A stretch of 64,000 nucleotides of DNA from Shinella curvata. Its GTDB lineage: Bacteria; Pseudomonadota; Alphaproteobacteria; Rhizobiales; Rhizobiaceae. A program made the position numbers and the translations under genes. Below the pieces are notes generated by a model. It made no database searches and was not told the DNA's origin. It saw nothing but the letters and a program-made list of their open reading frames with translations. Shown one piece after another: positions 1 to 9,141 of the stretch (positions within the stretch are counted from its first letter, which is position 1; each line of letters begins with the position of its first letter). The stretch covers positions 601,720 to 665,719 of the forward strand of contig NZ_JALJCJ010000003.1 of assembly GCF_022899935.1 (NCBI RefSeq). The letters are read 5' to 3'.

Positions 1-1
1 G

Positions 2-337
2 GAGCTCGCCGAGGAACTGGTGCTCACGACCGCCGAACTCTCCTTCCTGCAGGAGCGGCGTGCGGCTTATGAAAATCTCGGCGCGCGTATCGGCCTCGAC
101 ACGGTGAAGGCGGTCGGGCAGGCGCTCATCCAGGCCGAGCGCTACGGCACGCCGATTGCGCAGGCACTGCGGGTGCTTGCCCAGGAATGCCGCGACCAGC
201 GCATGAACGAGGCGGAAAAGAAAGCGGCCGCCCTTCCACCGAAGCTCACCGTGCCGATGATCCTGTTCTTCCTGCCCGTGCTGATCGCCGTCATTCTCGG
301 CCCCGCCGGCATCCAGGTTTCCGATACGTTCAAATAG
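2..337 (+). CDS. tadC: Tad pilus inner-membrane platform protein TadC, C-terminal fragment
   Basis: C-terminal 111 residues of a type II secretion F-domain protein; the gene starts upstream of the window. TadC works with TadB as the inner-membrane platform on which Flp pilin is assembled by the TadA ATPase. The visible part has a long helical cytoplasmic segment, with the typical ERYGTPIAQAL stretch, and one C-terminal membrane segment (about LTVPMILFFLPVLIAVILG), as expected at the end of this family. The next gene, tadD, is convergent, and other Tad genes would be expected to the left of base 1. The reading frame runs unbroken from base 2. Confidence 0.85.
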   Translation, partial: ELAEELVLTTAELSFLQERRAAYENLGARIGLDTVKAVGQALIQAERYGTPIAQALRVLAQECRDQRMNEAEKKAAALPPKLTVPMILFFLPVLIAVILGPAGIQVSDTFK

Positions 338-345
338 AACCCCTC

Positions 346-393
346 TCCGCAAAACAAAACAAAACGCCCCGGTCCGAAACATCGGCCGGGGCG
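346..393 (-). terminator. Rho-independent terminator of tadD
   Basis: On the minus strand a GC-rich hairpin (arms CGCCCCGG and CCGGGGCG at 365-393) is followed by a T-rich run interrupted by G (TTTTGTTTTGTTTT). It lies about 40 bases past the tadD stop and also separates tadD from the convergent tadC. Confidence 0.75.
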
Positions 394-435
394 AAGGCGT
401 CCTTGGGAGGAGGCTTTACTTCAGGCGTTCAACGA

Positions 436-1254
436 TCAGTTCGTGTTGCCGCTATCGTCGGCGGCAAGCTTCTTCCAGGAGTTCTGCTGGGCGAGCATGC
501 CACGCAGATATTTGACATTCGCTTCCGCCTGCTCGGCGGTCAGTTCCTGCCGCGCGATGTTTTCGGCTTCCTGGAAGCGGCCCTGCAGGCCAACGGTAAG
601 CGCGAGATTCTGGCGCACGCTGCTATCGGCGCCGGGCTGGGAGGCGGCGGAGCGCAGGTAGGTTTCCGCCGTCTTCAGGTCCTTCGCCAGCAGATAGGAC
701 ATGCCGAGATTGGAAAGGACGGACGGTTCGTTCTGCTTTATATCCAGGGCATCGCGGTAACGTTGGCGGGCTTCGCCGGAGCGACCCAGCTGGTCGAGGA
801 TGGCGCCTTCGGCGGATTTCAGCCGCCAGTCGGGACGATCGGGCGTCTGGGCGCGCAGGATGGTGCTCAGCGCCTGCTCCAGCTGGCCGGCGGCCGCCTG
901 CGCCTTGCCGTAGGCGGCGAGCACTTCGCGGTCGCTCGGAAAGTTGATGGCGACCTGCTGCATGACGGCGAGCGCCTGATCGTTGCGCCCGTTCATGCGC
1001 AGCACATTGGCGTAGTTGAGGCCGATATTGCGATCCTTCGGGTTCTTCGCATAGGCTTGGCCGATGCTGTCGGCCGCACCGCGAAGCTCCGTCGCGTTCA
1101 TCTGCGCAACAGGCTTGCCGCCGCTCGATATGGAACCGGTGGTCAGGTTACTCTTGCCACCCGCGCAGCCGGCCACCGCCACCGCGATGATGGCAAGTGC
1201 AGCCCCCCTCAGGAGCCCGTTGCGAAGTGACGAACGCGTGCGGTAAGCGGTCAT
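436..1254 (-). CDS. tadD: Tad pilus assembly lipoprotein TadD (TPR protein)
   Basis: A 272-residue tetratricopeptide-repeat lipoprotein. TadD is thought to act as the pilotin or scaffold for the outer-membrane secretin of the Tad/Flp pilus. The chosen start (MTAYRTRSS) gives a short basic N-terminus, a hydrophobic segment and a lipobox ending in Cys30 (VAVAGC); a start nine codons upstream is also open. Several TPR units follow, for example the pairs around NPKDRNIGLNYANVLRMNG and EPSVLSNLGMSYLLAKD. It is convergent with tadC and ends before a clear terminator. The symbol is family-level; rhizobial copies are often called ctp/cpa genes. Confidence 0.85.
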   Translation of the reverse strand: MTAYRTRSSLRNGLLRGAALAIIAVAVAGCAGGKSNLTTGSISSGGKPVAQMNATELRGAADSIGQAYAKNPKDRNIGLNYANVLRMNGRNDQALAVMQQVAINFPSDREVLAAYGKAQAAAGQLEQALSTILRAQTPDRPDWRLKSAEGAILDQLGRSGEARQRYRDALDIKQNEPSVLSNLGMSYLLAKDLKTAETYLRSAASQPGADSSVRQNLALTVGLQGRFQEAENIARQELTAEQAEANVKYLRGMLAQQNSWKKLAADDSGNTN

Positions 1255-1390
1255 GATCTGTCCCCGAAGCGATTTCCGCATGACGCGGCGGTTAAGGAAT
1301 CACGCCGCAATCTTCGCTCCAGCAATAATCTGTTAACCCTAACAGAGTGTTAATTGGCCGATTCTCCCGGCTTTCTCCAAAGGTTACCCC

Positions 1391-2782
1391 ATGGCCCCCT
1401 TCCAGTTCATCGACCGGCCCTCTCCCTTCAACACGAAGAACGGGAAGACGCTGCCGATCTTTGCGATCACGCCGGCCCACATCGAGACCGGCACGATCGA
1501 TCCGATCGCCTTGGATTGGGCGAAGAAGGCGGGCTTCAAGGCGGATTCGGGTGCGCTTCTGATGGTGCCGACAGCGGATGGCCATCTCGGCGGTGCCCTC
1601 TTCGGGCTGGGCAAGAACCCGTCCGACGCCCCCTTCCTGGCGGGCAAGCTCGCCCGCGCGCTGCCGGCCGGCGACTGGCATGTCGAGACCGCGCCGCTGA
1701 CGGCAAACCGTCTGGCGCTCGGCTATGGTCTCGGCAGCTACCGTTTCGAGCGCTACAAGGCCTCCGTCTCCGAAGCCCCGACGCTGCTCATCCCCTCCGA
1801 TGCCGACGCCACCGATATCAAGCGCCAGCTCGCCGGCGTCTTCCTCGCCCGCGACCTGATCAACACGCCCACCAACGACATGGGCCCGGATGCGCTGGAG
1901 GACGTTTTTCGCGCGCTCGGCGAGCACTACAAAGCCAAGGTCTCTGTCATCTCGGGCGACGACCTGCTCAAGGAGAACTTCCCGCTCGTGCACACGGTCG
2001 GCCGCGCCTCCGAACAGGCACCGCGCCTGCTCGAATTGCGCTGGGGGAAGAAGGGCCACAAGCGCGTGACGCTGGTCGGCAAGGGCGTGACCTTCGATAC
2101 CGGCGGCCTCGACATCAAGCCGGCCTCCTCCATGCTCCTGATGAAGAAGGACATGGGCGGTGCAGCCAATGTCATGGGCCTTGCGCTGATGATCATGGAC
2201 GCCAAGCTGAAGGTGGACCTGCGTGTGCTGGTGCCCGTCGTCGAGAACTCGATCTCGTCCAACGCCTTCCGCCCCGGCGATATCTACAAGAGCCGCAAGG
2301 GCCTGACCGTGCAGATCGACAACACCGACGCCGAGGGCCGGCTGATCCTGGCCGATGCGCTGGCCTATGCCGACGAGGAGGAGGCTGACCTGATCGTCGA
2401 CATGGCGACGCTGACGGGCGCTGCCCGCGTGGCGCTCGGCCCCGACCTGCCGCCCTTCTTCACCGACGACGAGGACCTGGCGCATGACCTCACCGAAGCG
2501 AGCCTCACGGTGGACGACCCGATGTGGCGCATGCCGCTCTACATGGGCTATGACAAGGACGTCTCCGCCCGCATCGCCGATCTCACCAATGCCCCCTCGG
2601 GCGGCATGGCGGGCTCGATCACGGCGGCACTCTTCCTGAAGCGCTTCGTCACCCGCAACAGGCATTGGGCGCATTTCGACATCTATGCCTGGGCACAGGC
2701 CGAGCGGCCGCATTCGCCCGTCGGCGGCGAGGCGCAGGCCATTCGCGCGCTCTACCACCATCTGCGCACGATGACCGCCTAA
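1391..2782 (+). CDS. Leucyl aminopeptidase family protein (M17)
   Basis: A 463-residue cytosolic metallo-aminopeptidase of family M17, expected to release N-terminal residues from peptides using two metal ions. The metal and catalytic motifs are intact: GKGVTFDTGGLDIKP with Lys231, and NTDAEGRL with Asp313 and Glu315. The N-terminal domain (about 1-150) is divergent and short compared with E. coli PepA, as in the second M17 paralogue common in Rhizobiales. It is monocistronic or the first gene of a run with the MarR gene and NlpC/P60 gene downstream. A dispersed palindrome lies just past the stop. Substrate preference cannot be read from sequence. Confidence 0.9.
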   Translation: MAPFQFIDRPSPFNTKNGKTLPIFAITPAHIETGTIDPIALDWAKKAGFKADSGALLMVPTADGHLGGALFGLGKNPSDAPFLAGKLARALPAGDWHVETAPLTANRLALGYGLGSYRFERYKASVSEAPTLLIPSDADATDIKRQLAGVFLARDLINTPTNDMGPDALEDVFRALGEHYKAKVSVISGDDLLKENFPLVHTVGRASEQAPRLLELRWGKKGHKRVTLVGKGVTFDTGGLDIKPASSMLLMKKDMGGAANVMGLALMIMDAKLKVDLRVLVPVVENSISSNAFRPGDIYKSRKGLTVQIDNTDAEGRLILADALAYADEEEADLIVDMATLTGAARVALGPDLPPFFTDDEDLAHDLTEASLTVDDPMWRMPLYMGYDKDVSARIADLTNAPSGGMAGSITAALFLKRFVTRNRHWAHFDIYAWAQAERPHSPVGGEAQAIRALYHHLRTMTA

Positions 2783-2826
2783 GCAATTGCAGCAAAAGTG
2801 CGAAGCGGTTTTGCGTCCGCAATTGC
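2783..2826. repeat. Dispersed rhizobial palindrome, copy 1
   Basis: Outer arms GCAATTGC (2783-2790 and 2819-2826) and inner arms GCAAAA/TTTTGC around a core AGTGCGAAGCGG. Copies 2 (20131-20171) and 3 (about 26485-26522, inverted) share the core AAAAGTGnnnAnCGGTTTT or its variants. This resembles the small intergenic mosaic palindromes (RIME-like) of Rhizobiaceae. It sits directly behind the aminopeptidase stop codon and could stabilise the mRNA 3' end. Confidence 0.65.
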
Positions 2827-2862
2827 GGCATTCAAAGACTTCCGTTTCAAGAACCGGTACGG

Positions 2863-2880
2863 TAGCGTAACGAAACGCTA
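2863..2880. promoter_or_regulatory. Candidate operator before the MarR gene
   Basis: Perfect 6-bp inverted repeat TAGCGT/ACGCTA with a 6-base spacer, 67 bases upstream of the MarR-family start. Position and size fit a MarR operator for autoregulation, but no binding data or second site supports it. Confidence 0.35.
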
Positions 2881-2947
2881 ACGCAAATGCGGAACAACTG
2901 CCTGAGCCGCCCTGAACCGTGCGGACAGGCTCATCCCCGGAGGCGTC

Positions 2948-3298
2948 GTGCCGGTAGACTTGAACCCATCGCAGGCGCTCGGCCTCTGGCACGAGGTGAC
3001 CGTGCAGCAGGTGCATGCGGATGGACGCGACCTGACGCTGCGCCAGCTCGCCATCCTGCTCGAAATCTACCTCGTGCCGCCGCCGCACACCGTGCGCGGC
3101 CTCGCCGCCAAGCTGGACGTGACCAAGCCCGTCATAACGCGCGCTCTTGACACGATGGGCGAACAGGGTCTCGTTACCCGCATGCGCGACGACCGCGATC
3201 GCCGCAACGTCATCATCAAGCGCACCGTCGAGGGTGCGCTGTATCTCGAACGGCTCGGCGATCTCATCATCGCCAGGGGCCATACGCTCGTTCCGTGA
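2948..3298 (+). CDS. MarR-family winged-helix regulator
   Basis: A short (116 residue) MarR-type DNA-binding protein starting at GTG, with GGAGG about 3 bases upstream of the start region (2939-2943). The recognisable part is the winged helix: LAILLEIYLVPPPHTVRGLAAKLDVTKPVITRALD, then the wing LVTRMRDDRDRRNVIIKRT. It lacks most of the long dimerisation helices, so it is a minimal form of the family. It lies 7 bases before an NlpC/P60 peptidase gene on the same strand, so the two are probably co-transcribed. The ligand is unknown. Confidence 0.8.
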   Translation: MPVDLNPSQALGLWHEVTVQQVHADGRDLTLRQLAILLEIYLVPPPHTVRGLAAKLDVTKPVITRALDTMGEQGLVTRMRDDRDRRNVIIKRTVEGALYLERLGDLIIARGHTLVP

Positions 3299-3305
3299 GA
3301 CGCCC

Positions 3306-4160
3306 ATGAACGCCCTGCCCGACCGCCGCCTCAATGCCTACCGTCCCGACCTTGCGGAAGAGGCGCTGCGCGGCAGCGTGGAGGCGCCGCATTACGTGTC
3401 CGGTACGCCCGCACATGTCGCCGTGCCCGTCGCATCGCTGCGGCCCCGGCCGGATGCGGCCGCCGGCATCGACACACAGGTGCTGTTCGGCGAGGCCGTG
3501 CAGGTGCTCGACCGTGCGAACGGCTGGGCCTGGGTGAAATCCGGCTTCGACGGCTATGTCGGTTATATCGAGGAGACGGCGCTGTCTTCGGGAGGCGCCG
3601 CCCCCACCCATATCGTCGCCGTGCCCCGCACTTTCGCGTATAGCGGCGCGGATCTCCGGACCCCCGCCGCCTTTGCGCTGTCGATCGGGAGCCGGCTAAC
3701 GGTCATTGGTGAGAGCGAGACGCGCGGAACACGCTATCTGACGCTGGCGGGCGGCCAGTCCGTCGTCGCTGGCCATTGTATTGCCATCGACGCCACGGCG
3801 AGCGACGACTATGTCGCCATCGCCATCCGCTTCCTCGAGGCGCCCTATCTCTGGGGTGGCCGGTCCGGCTTCGGGCTCGACTGCTCGGCGCTGGTGCAGC
3901 TGTCGATGATGATGGCCGGCCGCACGGCACCGCGGGATTCCGATATGCAGGCCGCCGGCTTCGGCACACCGATCAGCCGCGAAGAGTTGCGCCGCGGCGA
4001 CCTCGTCTTCTGGAAGGGCCACGTAGCGATCATGGAAGACGAAAAGACGATCCTCCACGCCAATGGCCACACGATGACCGTAGCGCGTGAAGGCCTGGAT
4101 GCCGCAATCGAGCGGATCGGCTGGCTCTATGAGCGGCCGACGGGTTACCGTCGGCCCTGA
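3306..4160 (+). CDS. SH3-NlpC/P60 cell-wall peptidase
   Basis: A 284-residue peptidoglycan endopeptidase of the C40 family. The first half carries bacterial SH3 segments (about 30-140: VAVPVASLRPRPDAAAGIDTQ, then a second one), and the second half is NlpC/P60. Catalytic residues are visible: Cys193 in LDCSALVQ, His239 in GHVAIM and a third polar residue (His) in ILHANGHTM. It should cleave the gamma-D-glutamyl-diaminopimelate stem bond. No signal peptide is seen at the ATG chosen, as in many rhizobial homologues; an ORF extension upstream is open but overlaps the MarR gene and is unlikely. Confidence 0.88.
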   Translation: MNALPDRRLNAYRPDLAEEALRGSVEAPHYVSGTPAHVAVPVASLRPRPDAAAGIDTQVLFGEAVQVLDRANGWAWVKSGFDGYVGYIEETALSSGGAAPTHIVAVPRTFAYSGADLRTPAAFALSIGSRLTVIGESETRGTRYLTLAGGQSVVAGHCIAIDATASDDYVAIAIRFLEAPYLWGGRSGFGLDCSALVQLSMMMAGRTAPRDSDMQAAGFGTPISREELRRGDLVFWKGHVAIMEDEKTILHANGHTMTVAREGLDAAIERIGWLYERPTGYRRP

Positions 4161-4163
4161 ATC

Positions 4164-5117
4164 TTAATAGCCTGCGTTTCGATCGACGAGGTGTTCGAGC
4201 GGCTTGCCACCTTCGAGACGTTCGATCTGCTGTTCCACATGGCGGAAGAGCGCTGCGACATCCGAGGCCGCTGCCGCATGCGGCGTCAAAAAGGCCTTGT
4301 CCATCGACCAGAGCGGGCTTTCGAGCGGCAGTGGCTCCTGCTCGAACACGTCGAGTGAGGCGCCATGGAGCGTGCCGTCATTGAGGCTCGCGACGATATC
4401 GCCCTCGACCTGGCTGCCGCCGCGGCCGGCATTGATGAAAACCGGTGCGCCGAACGGGCCTTTGCGGCTGAGGCGTGTGAAGAGGCCGGTGTTGAAGATG
4501 CCCTTCGTATCCGGCGTCAGCGGCAGCAGACCGACGAGGATATCGCTCCTGCCGAGGAAGGTATCGAGACCGCTGTCGCCAAATGTCTCGAAACCCTCGA
4601 CCTTGCGGCCGCTCTTCGACCAGCCGATGACATTGAAGCCGAGCGTCCTGAGCTTTTTCGCCGAATCCTGTCCGAGCACGCCGAAGCCCATGATACCGAC
4701 GGTGAAATCCTTGGCCTCGGGCTGCGAAAGCTCGCGCCAGATGCGCTTGTCGCGCTGTGCTTCGTAGAGCCGGTGCTGGCGCATGTGCAGGAGGCACTGC
4801 ATGACCACCCATTCGCTCATGCGCGTCGTCAGCGTGTCATCGACGAAGCGGACGAGCGGCACGTCCGGCAGGCCCGGCAGCGTCAGCACGTGATCGACGC
4901 CCGCGCCGCCTGAAAATACGACCTTCAGATCCTTCGCCCGCGAAAAGAGATCGGCACCCGGCTTCCAGACCACGGCATAGTCGATGCCGGAGAGATCGCG
5001 CTTGCGATGGATCGGATGCAGCAGGTTGACGACCTCGCGGTCCGGAAAGGCCCCCTTCAACGCCGCTGCAACCTCCTCCTGATCGAATTTCAGATCGATG
5101 ATCACAGGGCTTTTCAT
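4164..5117 (-). CDS. D-isomer 2-hydroxyacid dehydrogenase, glyoxylate/hydroxypyruvate reductase A type
   Basis: A 317-residue NAD(P)H-dependent reductase of the D-2-hydroxyacid family, closest in style to GhrA. The Rossmann motif is GIMGFGVLGQDSA (about 142-154). The catalytic triad is present: Arg in INAGRGG, Glu in DVFEQEPLP and His in LTPHAAA. It starts 17 bases after the yejF stop, so it is the last gene of the yej operon. The link to peptide uptake is not obvious and may be only positional. Convergent with the NlpC/P60 gene, with 3 bases between stops. Confidence 0.85.
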   Translation of the reverse strand: MKSPVIIDLKFDQEEVAAALKGAFPDREVVNLLHPIHRKRDLSGIDYAVVWKPGADLFSRAKDLKVVFSGGAGVDHVLTLPGLPDVPLVRFVDDTLTTRMSEWVVMQCLLHMRQHRLYEAQRDKRIWRELSQPEAKDFTVGIMGFGVLGQDSAKKLRTLGFNVIGWSKSGRKVEGFETFGDSGLDTFLGRSDILVGLLPLTPDTKGIFNTGLFTRLSRKGPFGAPVFINAGRGGSQVEGDIVASLNDGTLHGASLDVFEQEPLPLESPLWSMDKAFLTPHAAAASDVAALFRHVEQQIERLEGGKPLEHLVDRNAGY

Positions 5118-5134
5118 GGGCAGTCTCTTCTTGG

Positions 5135-6769
5135 CTACTGATGGATGCTCTCGGCCCTGACGGCTTCGAGATTGAAGGCGGCGGCCATGAGGGCCTTGGT
5201 ATAGGCCTCCGTAGGACGCTCGATGATGTCTTTCGCCGGCCCCTTTTCCACGACGCGCCCGGCGCGCATGACGATGATGTCATTGGCGAGCGCTCGCACG
5301 ACCTTGAGGTCGTGGCTGATAAAGAGGTAGGCGAGATTGTGCTTGGCCTGGAGATCGCGCAGCAGCTCGACCACCTGCGCCTGCACGCTCATGTCGAGCG
5401 CGGAGGTCGGCTCGTCGAGCATGACGAATTCGGGCTTCAGCACCATGGCGCGCGCAATCGCGATGCGCTGGCGCTGGCCACCGGAAAATTCATGCGGGTA
5501 GCGCCAGCGGGTCGATGCGTCGAGGCCGGTTTCCTCCAACGCCGATGCCACACGATGGTCGCGCTCGGCCTCCGACAGCGCGGGCTCGTGGATCTTCAGG
5601 CCTTCGGCGACGATATCGGCCACCGACATACGCGGCGACAGCGAGCCGAAGGGATCCTGGAAGACGATCTGCATGCGCCGGCGCAGCGGGCGCATCTCGG
5701 CGAAGGAGTGGCCGGCAATGTCCTGCCCGACGAAGGCGATGCGGCCCTGCGAGGCGATGAGCCGCGTCAGCGCGAGGCCGAGCGTCGTCTTGCCGGAGCC
5801 GGATTCGCCGACGACGCCGAGCGTATGGCCGGCGCGCAGCGTGAGATCGATACCGTCGACCGCCTTCACATGATCGACGACGCGGCGCATGAAGCCCGCC
5901 TTGATCGGGAACCACACCTTGACGTCGTCGGCCTCGATAATGACGGGCTGGCCGGCATCGCCCGGCCGCGGCTCGCCCTTCGGCTCCGAGGCGAGCAGGT
6001 GGCGCGTATACGCATGCTGCGGATTGGAGAAGATCTCCTCGACCGGGCCGGTCTCGACAATCTTGCCCTTGGTCATCACGCAGACCCGGTCGGCGAATTT
6101 CCGGACGATACCGAGATCGTGGGTGATGAAGAGCATGGACATGCCGTGCTCTTCCTTGAGTTTCTTCAGGAGCTCGAGGATCTGCGCCTGCACGGTCACG
6201 TCGAGCGCGGTCGTCGGCTCGTCGGCAATCAACAGTTCCGGGCGGTTGGCGAGCGCCATGGCGATCATGACGCGCTGGCGCTGGCCGCCGGACAGTTCGT
6301 GCGGATAGGCGGCGAGGCGCTTTTCCGGCTCGCGAATGCCGACCTGGTTCAGCAGCTCAAGAATCTTGGCGCGTGCAGCGACGCCTTCGATGCCCTGGTG
6401 CAGCTTGAGAATCTCGCCGATCTGCCGCTCGATCGAATGCAGCGGATTGAGCGAGGTCATCGGTTCCTGGAAGATCATCGTGATGTCGTTGCCACGCACG
6501 GCGCGCAGCGTCGCATCCGACGCGTTCAGCAGGTCCTTGCCGTTGAAACGGATTTCGCCGGAGGGGTGACTGGCGGCGGGATAGGGCAGGAGCTTCAGGA
6601 TGGAATTGGCGGTCACCGACTTGCCGGAGCCGGATTCGCCGACCAGTGCCACGACCTCGCCGCGGTGAATGTCGAAGGACACCTGATCGACGGCAAGCGA
6701 GGTCTTGCCGCCCTGGTGGAAGGCGACCGACAGGTCTTTGACGGACAGGAGGATTTCGCGTGTGCTCAC
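5135..6769 (-). CDS. yejF: Peptide ABC transporter, double ATPase subunit YejF
   Basis: A 544-residue protein with two complete ABC ATPase domains in tandem, the YejF arrangement. Domain 1 has Walker A GESGSGKS and signature LSGGQRQRV; domain 2 has GESGSGKTT, signature FSGGQRQRI and Walker [13 protein letters not shown]. It powers import of oligopeptides and, in E. coli, microcin C. The start codon is GTG, overlapping the yejE stop as GTGA, so the two are translationally coupled. The two linked domains mean no separate second ATPase gene is needed. Confidence 0.93.
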   Translation of the reverse strand: MSTREILLSVKDLSVAFHQGGKTSLAVDQVSFDIHRGEVVALVGESGSGKSVTANSILKLLPYPAASHPSGEIRFNGKDLLNASDATLRAVRGNDITMIFQEPMTSLNPLHSIERQIGEILKLHQGIEGVAARAKILELLNQVGIREPEKRLAAYPHELSGGQRQRVMIAMALANRPELLIADEPTTALDVTVQAQILELLKKLKEEHGMSMLFITHDLGIVRKFADRVCVMTKGKIVETGPVEEIFSNPQHAYTRHLLASEPKGEPRPGDAGQPVIIEADDVKVWFPIKAGFMRRVVDHVKAVDGIDLTLRAGHTLGVVGESGSGKTTLGLALTRLIASQGRIAFVGQDIAGHSFAEMRPLRRRMQIVFQDPFGSLSPRMSVADIVAEGLKIHEPALSEAERDHRVASALEETGLDASTRWRYPHEFSGGQRQRIAIARAMVLKPEFVMLDEPTSALDMSVQAQVVELLRDLQAKHNLAYLFISHDLKVVRALANDIIVMRAGRVVEKGPAKDIIERPTEAYTKALMAAAFNLEAVRAESIHQ

Positions 6770-7905
6770 CGGAAGGTCTTCCTCGGATCGAAGGCGTCAC
6801 GCGTCGCTTCCCCGACGAAGATCAGAAGCGACAGCATGACGGACATGACGACGAAGGCGGTGATGCCGAGCCACGGCGCCTGAAGGTTGTTCTTGCCCTG
6901 CGCGATCAGTTCGCCCAGCGACGGCGAGCCCGGCGGCATGCCGAACCCTAAGAAATCGAGCGAGGTGAGCGTGGTAATCGAGCCCGAGAGGATGAAGGGC
7001 AGGAAGGTCAGCGTCGCCACCATCGCGTTCGGCAGCAGATGCCGGTACATGATCGTGACATTGCCGACGCCGAGCGCGCGGGCGGCCCGGACATACTCGA
7101 AATTGCGGGCGCGCAGGAATTCCGCGCGCACCACCCCGACGAAGCCGACCCAGGAGAAGAGCAGCATGATGCTGAGCAGAATCCAGAAGCCGGGCGGCAG
7201 GATGGCGGCAATGATGAGCAGGATATAGAGCACCGGCATCGACGACCAGATCTCGATGAAACGCTGCATCAGAAGATCGGTCCAGCCGCCGAAATAGCCC
7301 TGCACGGCCCCGGCCGTCACGCCGACAATGGCGGACGCGATGGTGAGCGCCAGACCGAACAGAACCGAGATGCGGAAGCCGTAGATGGCGCGGGCGAGCA
7401 CGTCGCGCGCCTGGTCGTCGGTGCCGAGCCAGTTGAGATTGCTGATCGTGCAGTTCGGATCGTTCACGCCGCCGGGATAACCGGCGCAGCGCTCTTCCTT
7501 CGACATCAGCCAGAAGGGTTTCGTCGGGGCGGAATGCGGGATGTTCGAATTGGTCGAGCTGTAGGAATAGCGGATCGGCGGCCAGATCATCCAGCCGTTG
7601 GCATTGACCTCTTCCTGAATGAAATCGGAGCGGTAATCGGTCTCGGCCAGGAAGCCGCCGAACTTTTCCTCCGGGTAGTCGATCACGACCGGGAAGAGCA
7701 GTTCACCCTTGTAGGAGGCGATGATCGGCCGGTCGTTGGCGATGCCCTCGGCAAAGAGCGACAGCACGAAGATGACGAGGAAAATCCAGAGCGACCAGTA
7801 ACCGCGCCGGTTTGCCTTGAAATTTTCCCAGCGTCGAAGATTGGTCGGGTTGAGCAGCCCCTTGCGCGGGGGGGCGACCGGCTTTGCGTCTATCACGGCG
7901 CTCAT
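6766..7905 (-). CDS. yejE: Peptide ABC transporter permease YejE
   Basis: A 379-residue inner-membrane permease of the DppC/YejE type. A long cytoplasmic N-terminus and one membrane segment (about 32-52) are followed by a large periplasmic loop that carries CAGYPGGVNDPNC, then the transport domain with the EAA-type loop around EYVRAARALGVGNVTIMYRHLLPN. It starts at ATG overlapping the yejB stop by one base (TGATG), with GGAGGG in front. Partner of YejB in forming the membrane channel. Confidence 0.93.
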   Translation of the reverse strand: MSAVIDAKPVAPPRKGLLNPTNLRRWENFKANRRGYWSLWIFLVIFVLSLFAEGIANDRPIIASYKGELLFPVVIDYPEEKFGGFLAETDYRSDFIQEEVNANGWMIWPPIRYSYSSTNSNIPHSAPTKPFWLMSKEERCAGYPGGVNDPNCTISNLNWLGTDDQARDVLARAIYGFRISVLFGLALTIASAIVGVTAGAVQGYFGGWTDLLMQRFIEIWSSMPVLYILLIIAAILPPGFWILLSIMLLFSWVGFVGVVRAEFLRARNFEYVRAARALGVGNVTIMYRHLLPNAMVATLTFLPFILSGSITTLTSLDFLGFGMPPGSPSLGELIAQGKNNLQAPWLGITAFVVMSVMLSLLIFVGEATRDAFDPRKTFR

Positions 7906-8981
7906 CACACATCCCTCCGGTCGAAATCGATGCGGGGGTCGACCCAGGTGTAAATGAGGTCGGAGATGAGGCTGACGACGAGGCCCATCAGCGAGAAGAT
8001 GAAGAGCGTGGCGAAGACGATCGGATAGTCGCGCCGCACGATGGAATCGTAGCCGAGACGGCCGAGGCCATCCAACGAGAAGATATATTCGATGAGCAGC
8101 GATCCCGTGAAGAAGGCCGAGATGAAGGCGCCGGGGAAGCCGGCGATGATGATCAGCATGGCATTGCGGAAGACGTGACCGTAGAGCACCTGCCCCTCCG
8201 TCAGCCCCTTGGCGCGCGCCGTCGTGACATACTGCTTCTTGATCTCGTCGATGAACGAATTCTTGGTGAGCAGCGTCGTCGTGGCGAAGGCGGAAAGCAG
8301 CAGCGTGATCAGCGGCAGCGTCATGTGCCACATATAGTCGAGCGGCTTCTGCCACCAGGCGAGACTGTCGAAATTGTCCGACACAATGCCGCGCAGCGGG
8401 AACCAGTCGAGGAAGGACCCGCCGGCGAAGAGCACGATGAGCAAGATGCCGAACAGGAAGCTCGGCACCGCATAGCCGATGATGATGATGCCCGAGGTCC
8501 AGACATCGAAGGCCGAACCATCCGACACCGCCTTCTTGATGCCGAGCGGGATGGAGATGGCGTAGGAGAAGATCAGGATCCACACGCCGAGCGAAATGGA
8601 GACCGGCATCTTCTCCGCGATCAGATCGACCACCGAGGTGTTGCGGAAGAAGCTCTCGCCGAAATCGAAGCGCATATAATCCCACATCATCGTGAAGAAG
8701 CGCTCGAGCGGCGGCTTGTCGAAGCCGAACTGCTTTTCCAGCTTGGCGATGAATTCGGGATCGAGCCCCTGCGAGCCGCGATAGGCGCCCTCGCCGCTGG
8801 CATTCTGCAGCATGTCGCCACCGCCGGAGAGACGGTCGCCCGCGCCCTGGTTGGTGAGGTCGGAAATGACCTGCTCGACCGGGCCGCCCGGTGCGAACTG
8901 CACGATGGCAAAGGAGATCGCCATGATGCCGAAGATGGTCGGGATCATCAGCAGGAGACGACGCAGGATATAGGCGCCCAT
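7905..8981 (-). CDS. yejB: Peptide ABC transporter permease YejB
   Basis: A 358-residue DppB/YejB-type permease. It begins with the typical MGAYILRRLLLMIPTIFGI signal-anchor helix and contains a periplasmic segment (about 50-125), further membrane helices, and the EAA loop YVTTARAKGLTEGQVLYGHVFRN that contacts the ATPase. It lies downstream of yejA, separated by a 160-base gap that holds a hairpin, and is coupled to yejE. The length is typical for the family. Confidence 0.93.
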   Translation of the reverse strand: MGAYILRRLLLMIPTIFGIMAISFAIVQFAPGGPVEQVISDLTNQGAGDRLSGGGDMLQNASGEGAYRGSQGLDPEFIAKLEKQFGFDKPPLERFFTMMWDYMRFDFGESFFRNTSVVDLIAEKMPVSISLGVWILIFSYAISIPLGIKKAVSDGSAFDVWTSGIIIIGYAVPSFLFGILLIVLFAGGSFLDWFPLRGIVSDNFDSLAWWQKPLDYMWHMTLPLITLLLSAFATTTLLTKNSFIDEIKKQYVTTARAKGLTEGQVLYGHVFRNAMLIIIAGFPGAFISAFFTGSLLIEYIFSLDGLGRLGYDSIVRRDYPIVFATLFIFSLMGLVVSLISDLIYTWVDPRIDFDRRDV

Positions 8982-9070
8982 CAGCGACGCTCCACCGGAA
9001 GGACGCGCCCGTCTGCGGCACGCCGCCGCTTCGATATCCTGTCGATCAAGCCCAAACCTTCTCGTTTTGC

Positions 9071-9090
9071 CACCGCTATCGGCAGCGGTG
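9071..9090 (-). other. Intercistronic hairpin between yejA and yejB
   Basis: Perfect inverted repeat CACCGCT/AGCGGTG with a 6-base loop, about 50 bases past the yejA stop, without a T-run. It is a likely stabiliser or partial attenuator that lets the binding-protein gene be expressed above the membrane genes, a common pattern in ABC importer operons. Confidence 0.45.
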
Positions 9091-9141
9091 ATTCGCTGTC
9101 GCTATATGGAGCCCAGCCGGCTTTGCGGCGCAAGCCCCGGC

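Noticed and set aside
1292-3334. 680-codon minus-strand open frame
   Set aside because: Lies across the M17 and MarR genes in another frame, with a low-complexity Arg/Gly/Ala/His-rich translation and no domain; an effect of high GC.
4164-5117. Reading the last yej-operon gene as a phosphonate or lactate dehydrogenase
   Set aside because: The family motifs match the GhrA-type D-2-hydroxyacid reductase better; substrate remains open.
5141-6883. 580-codon plus-strand open frame
   Set aside because: Antisense shadow of yejF; the yejF frame has both Walker and signature motif sets.
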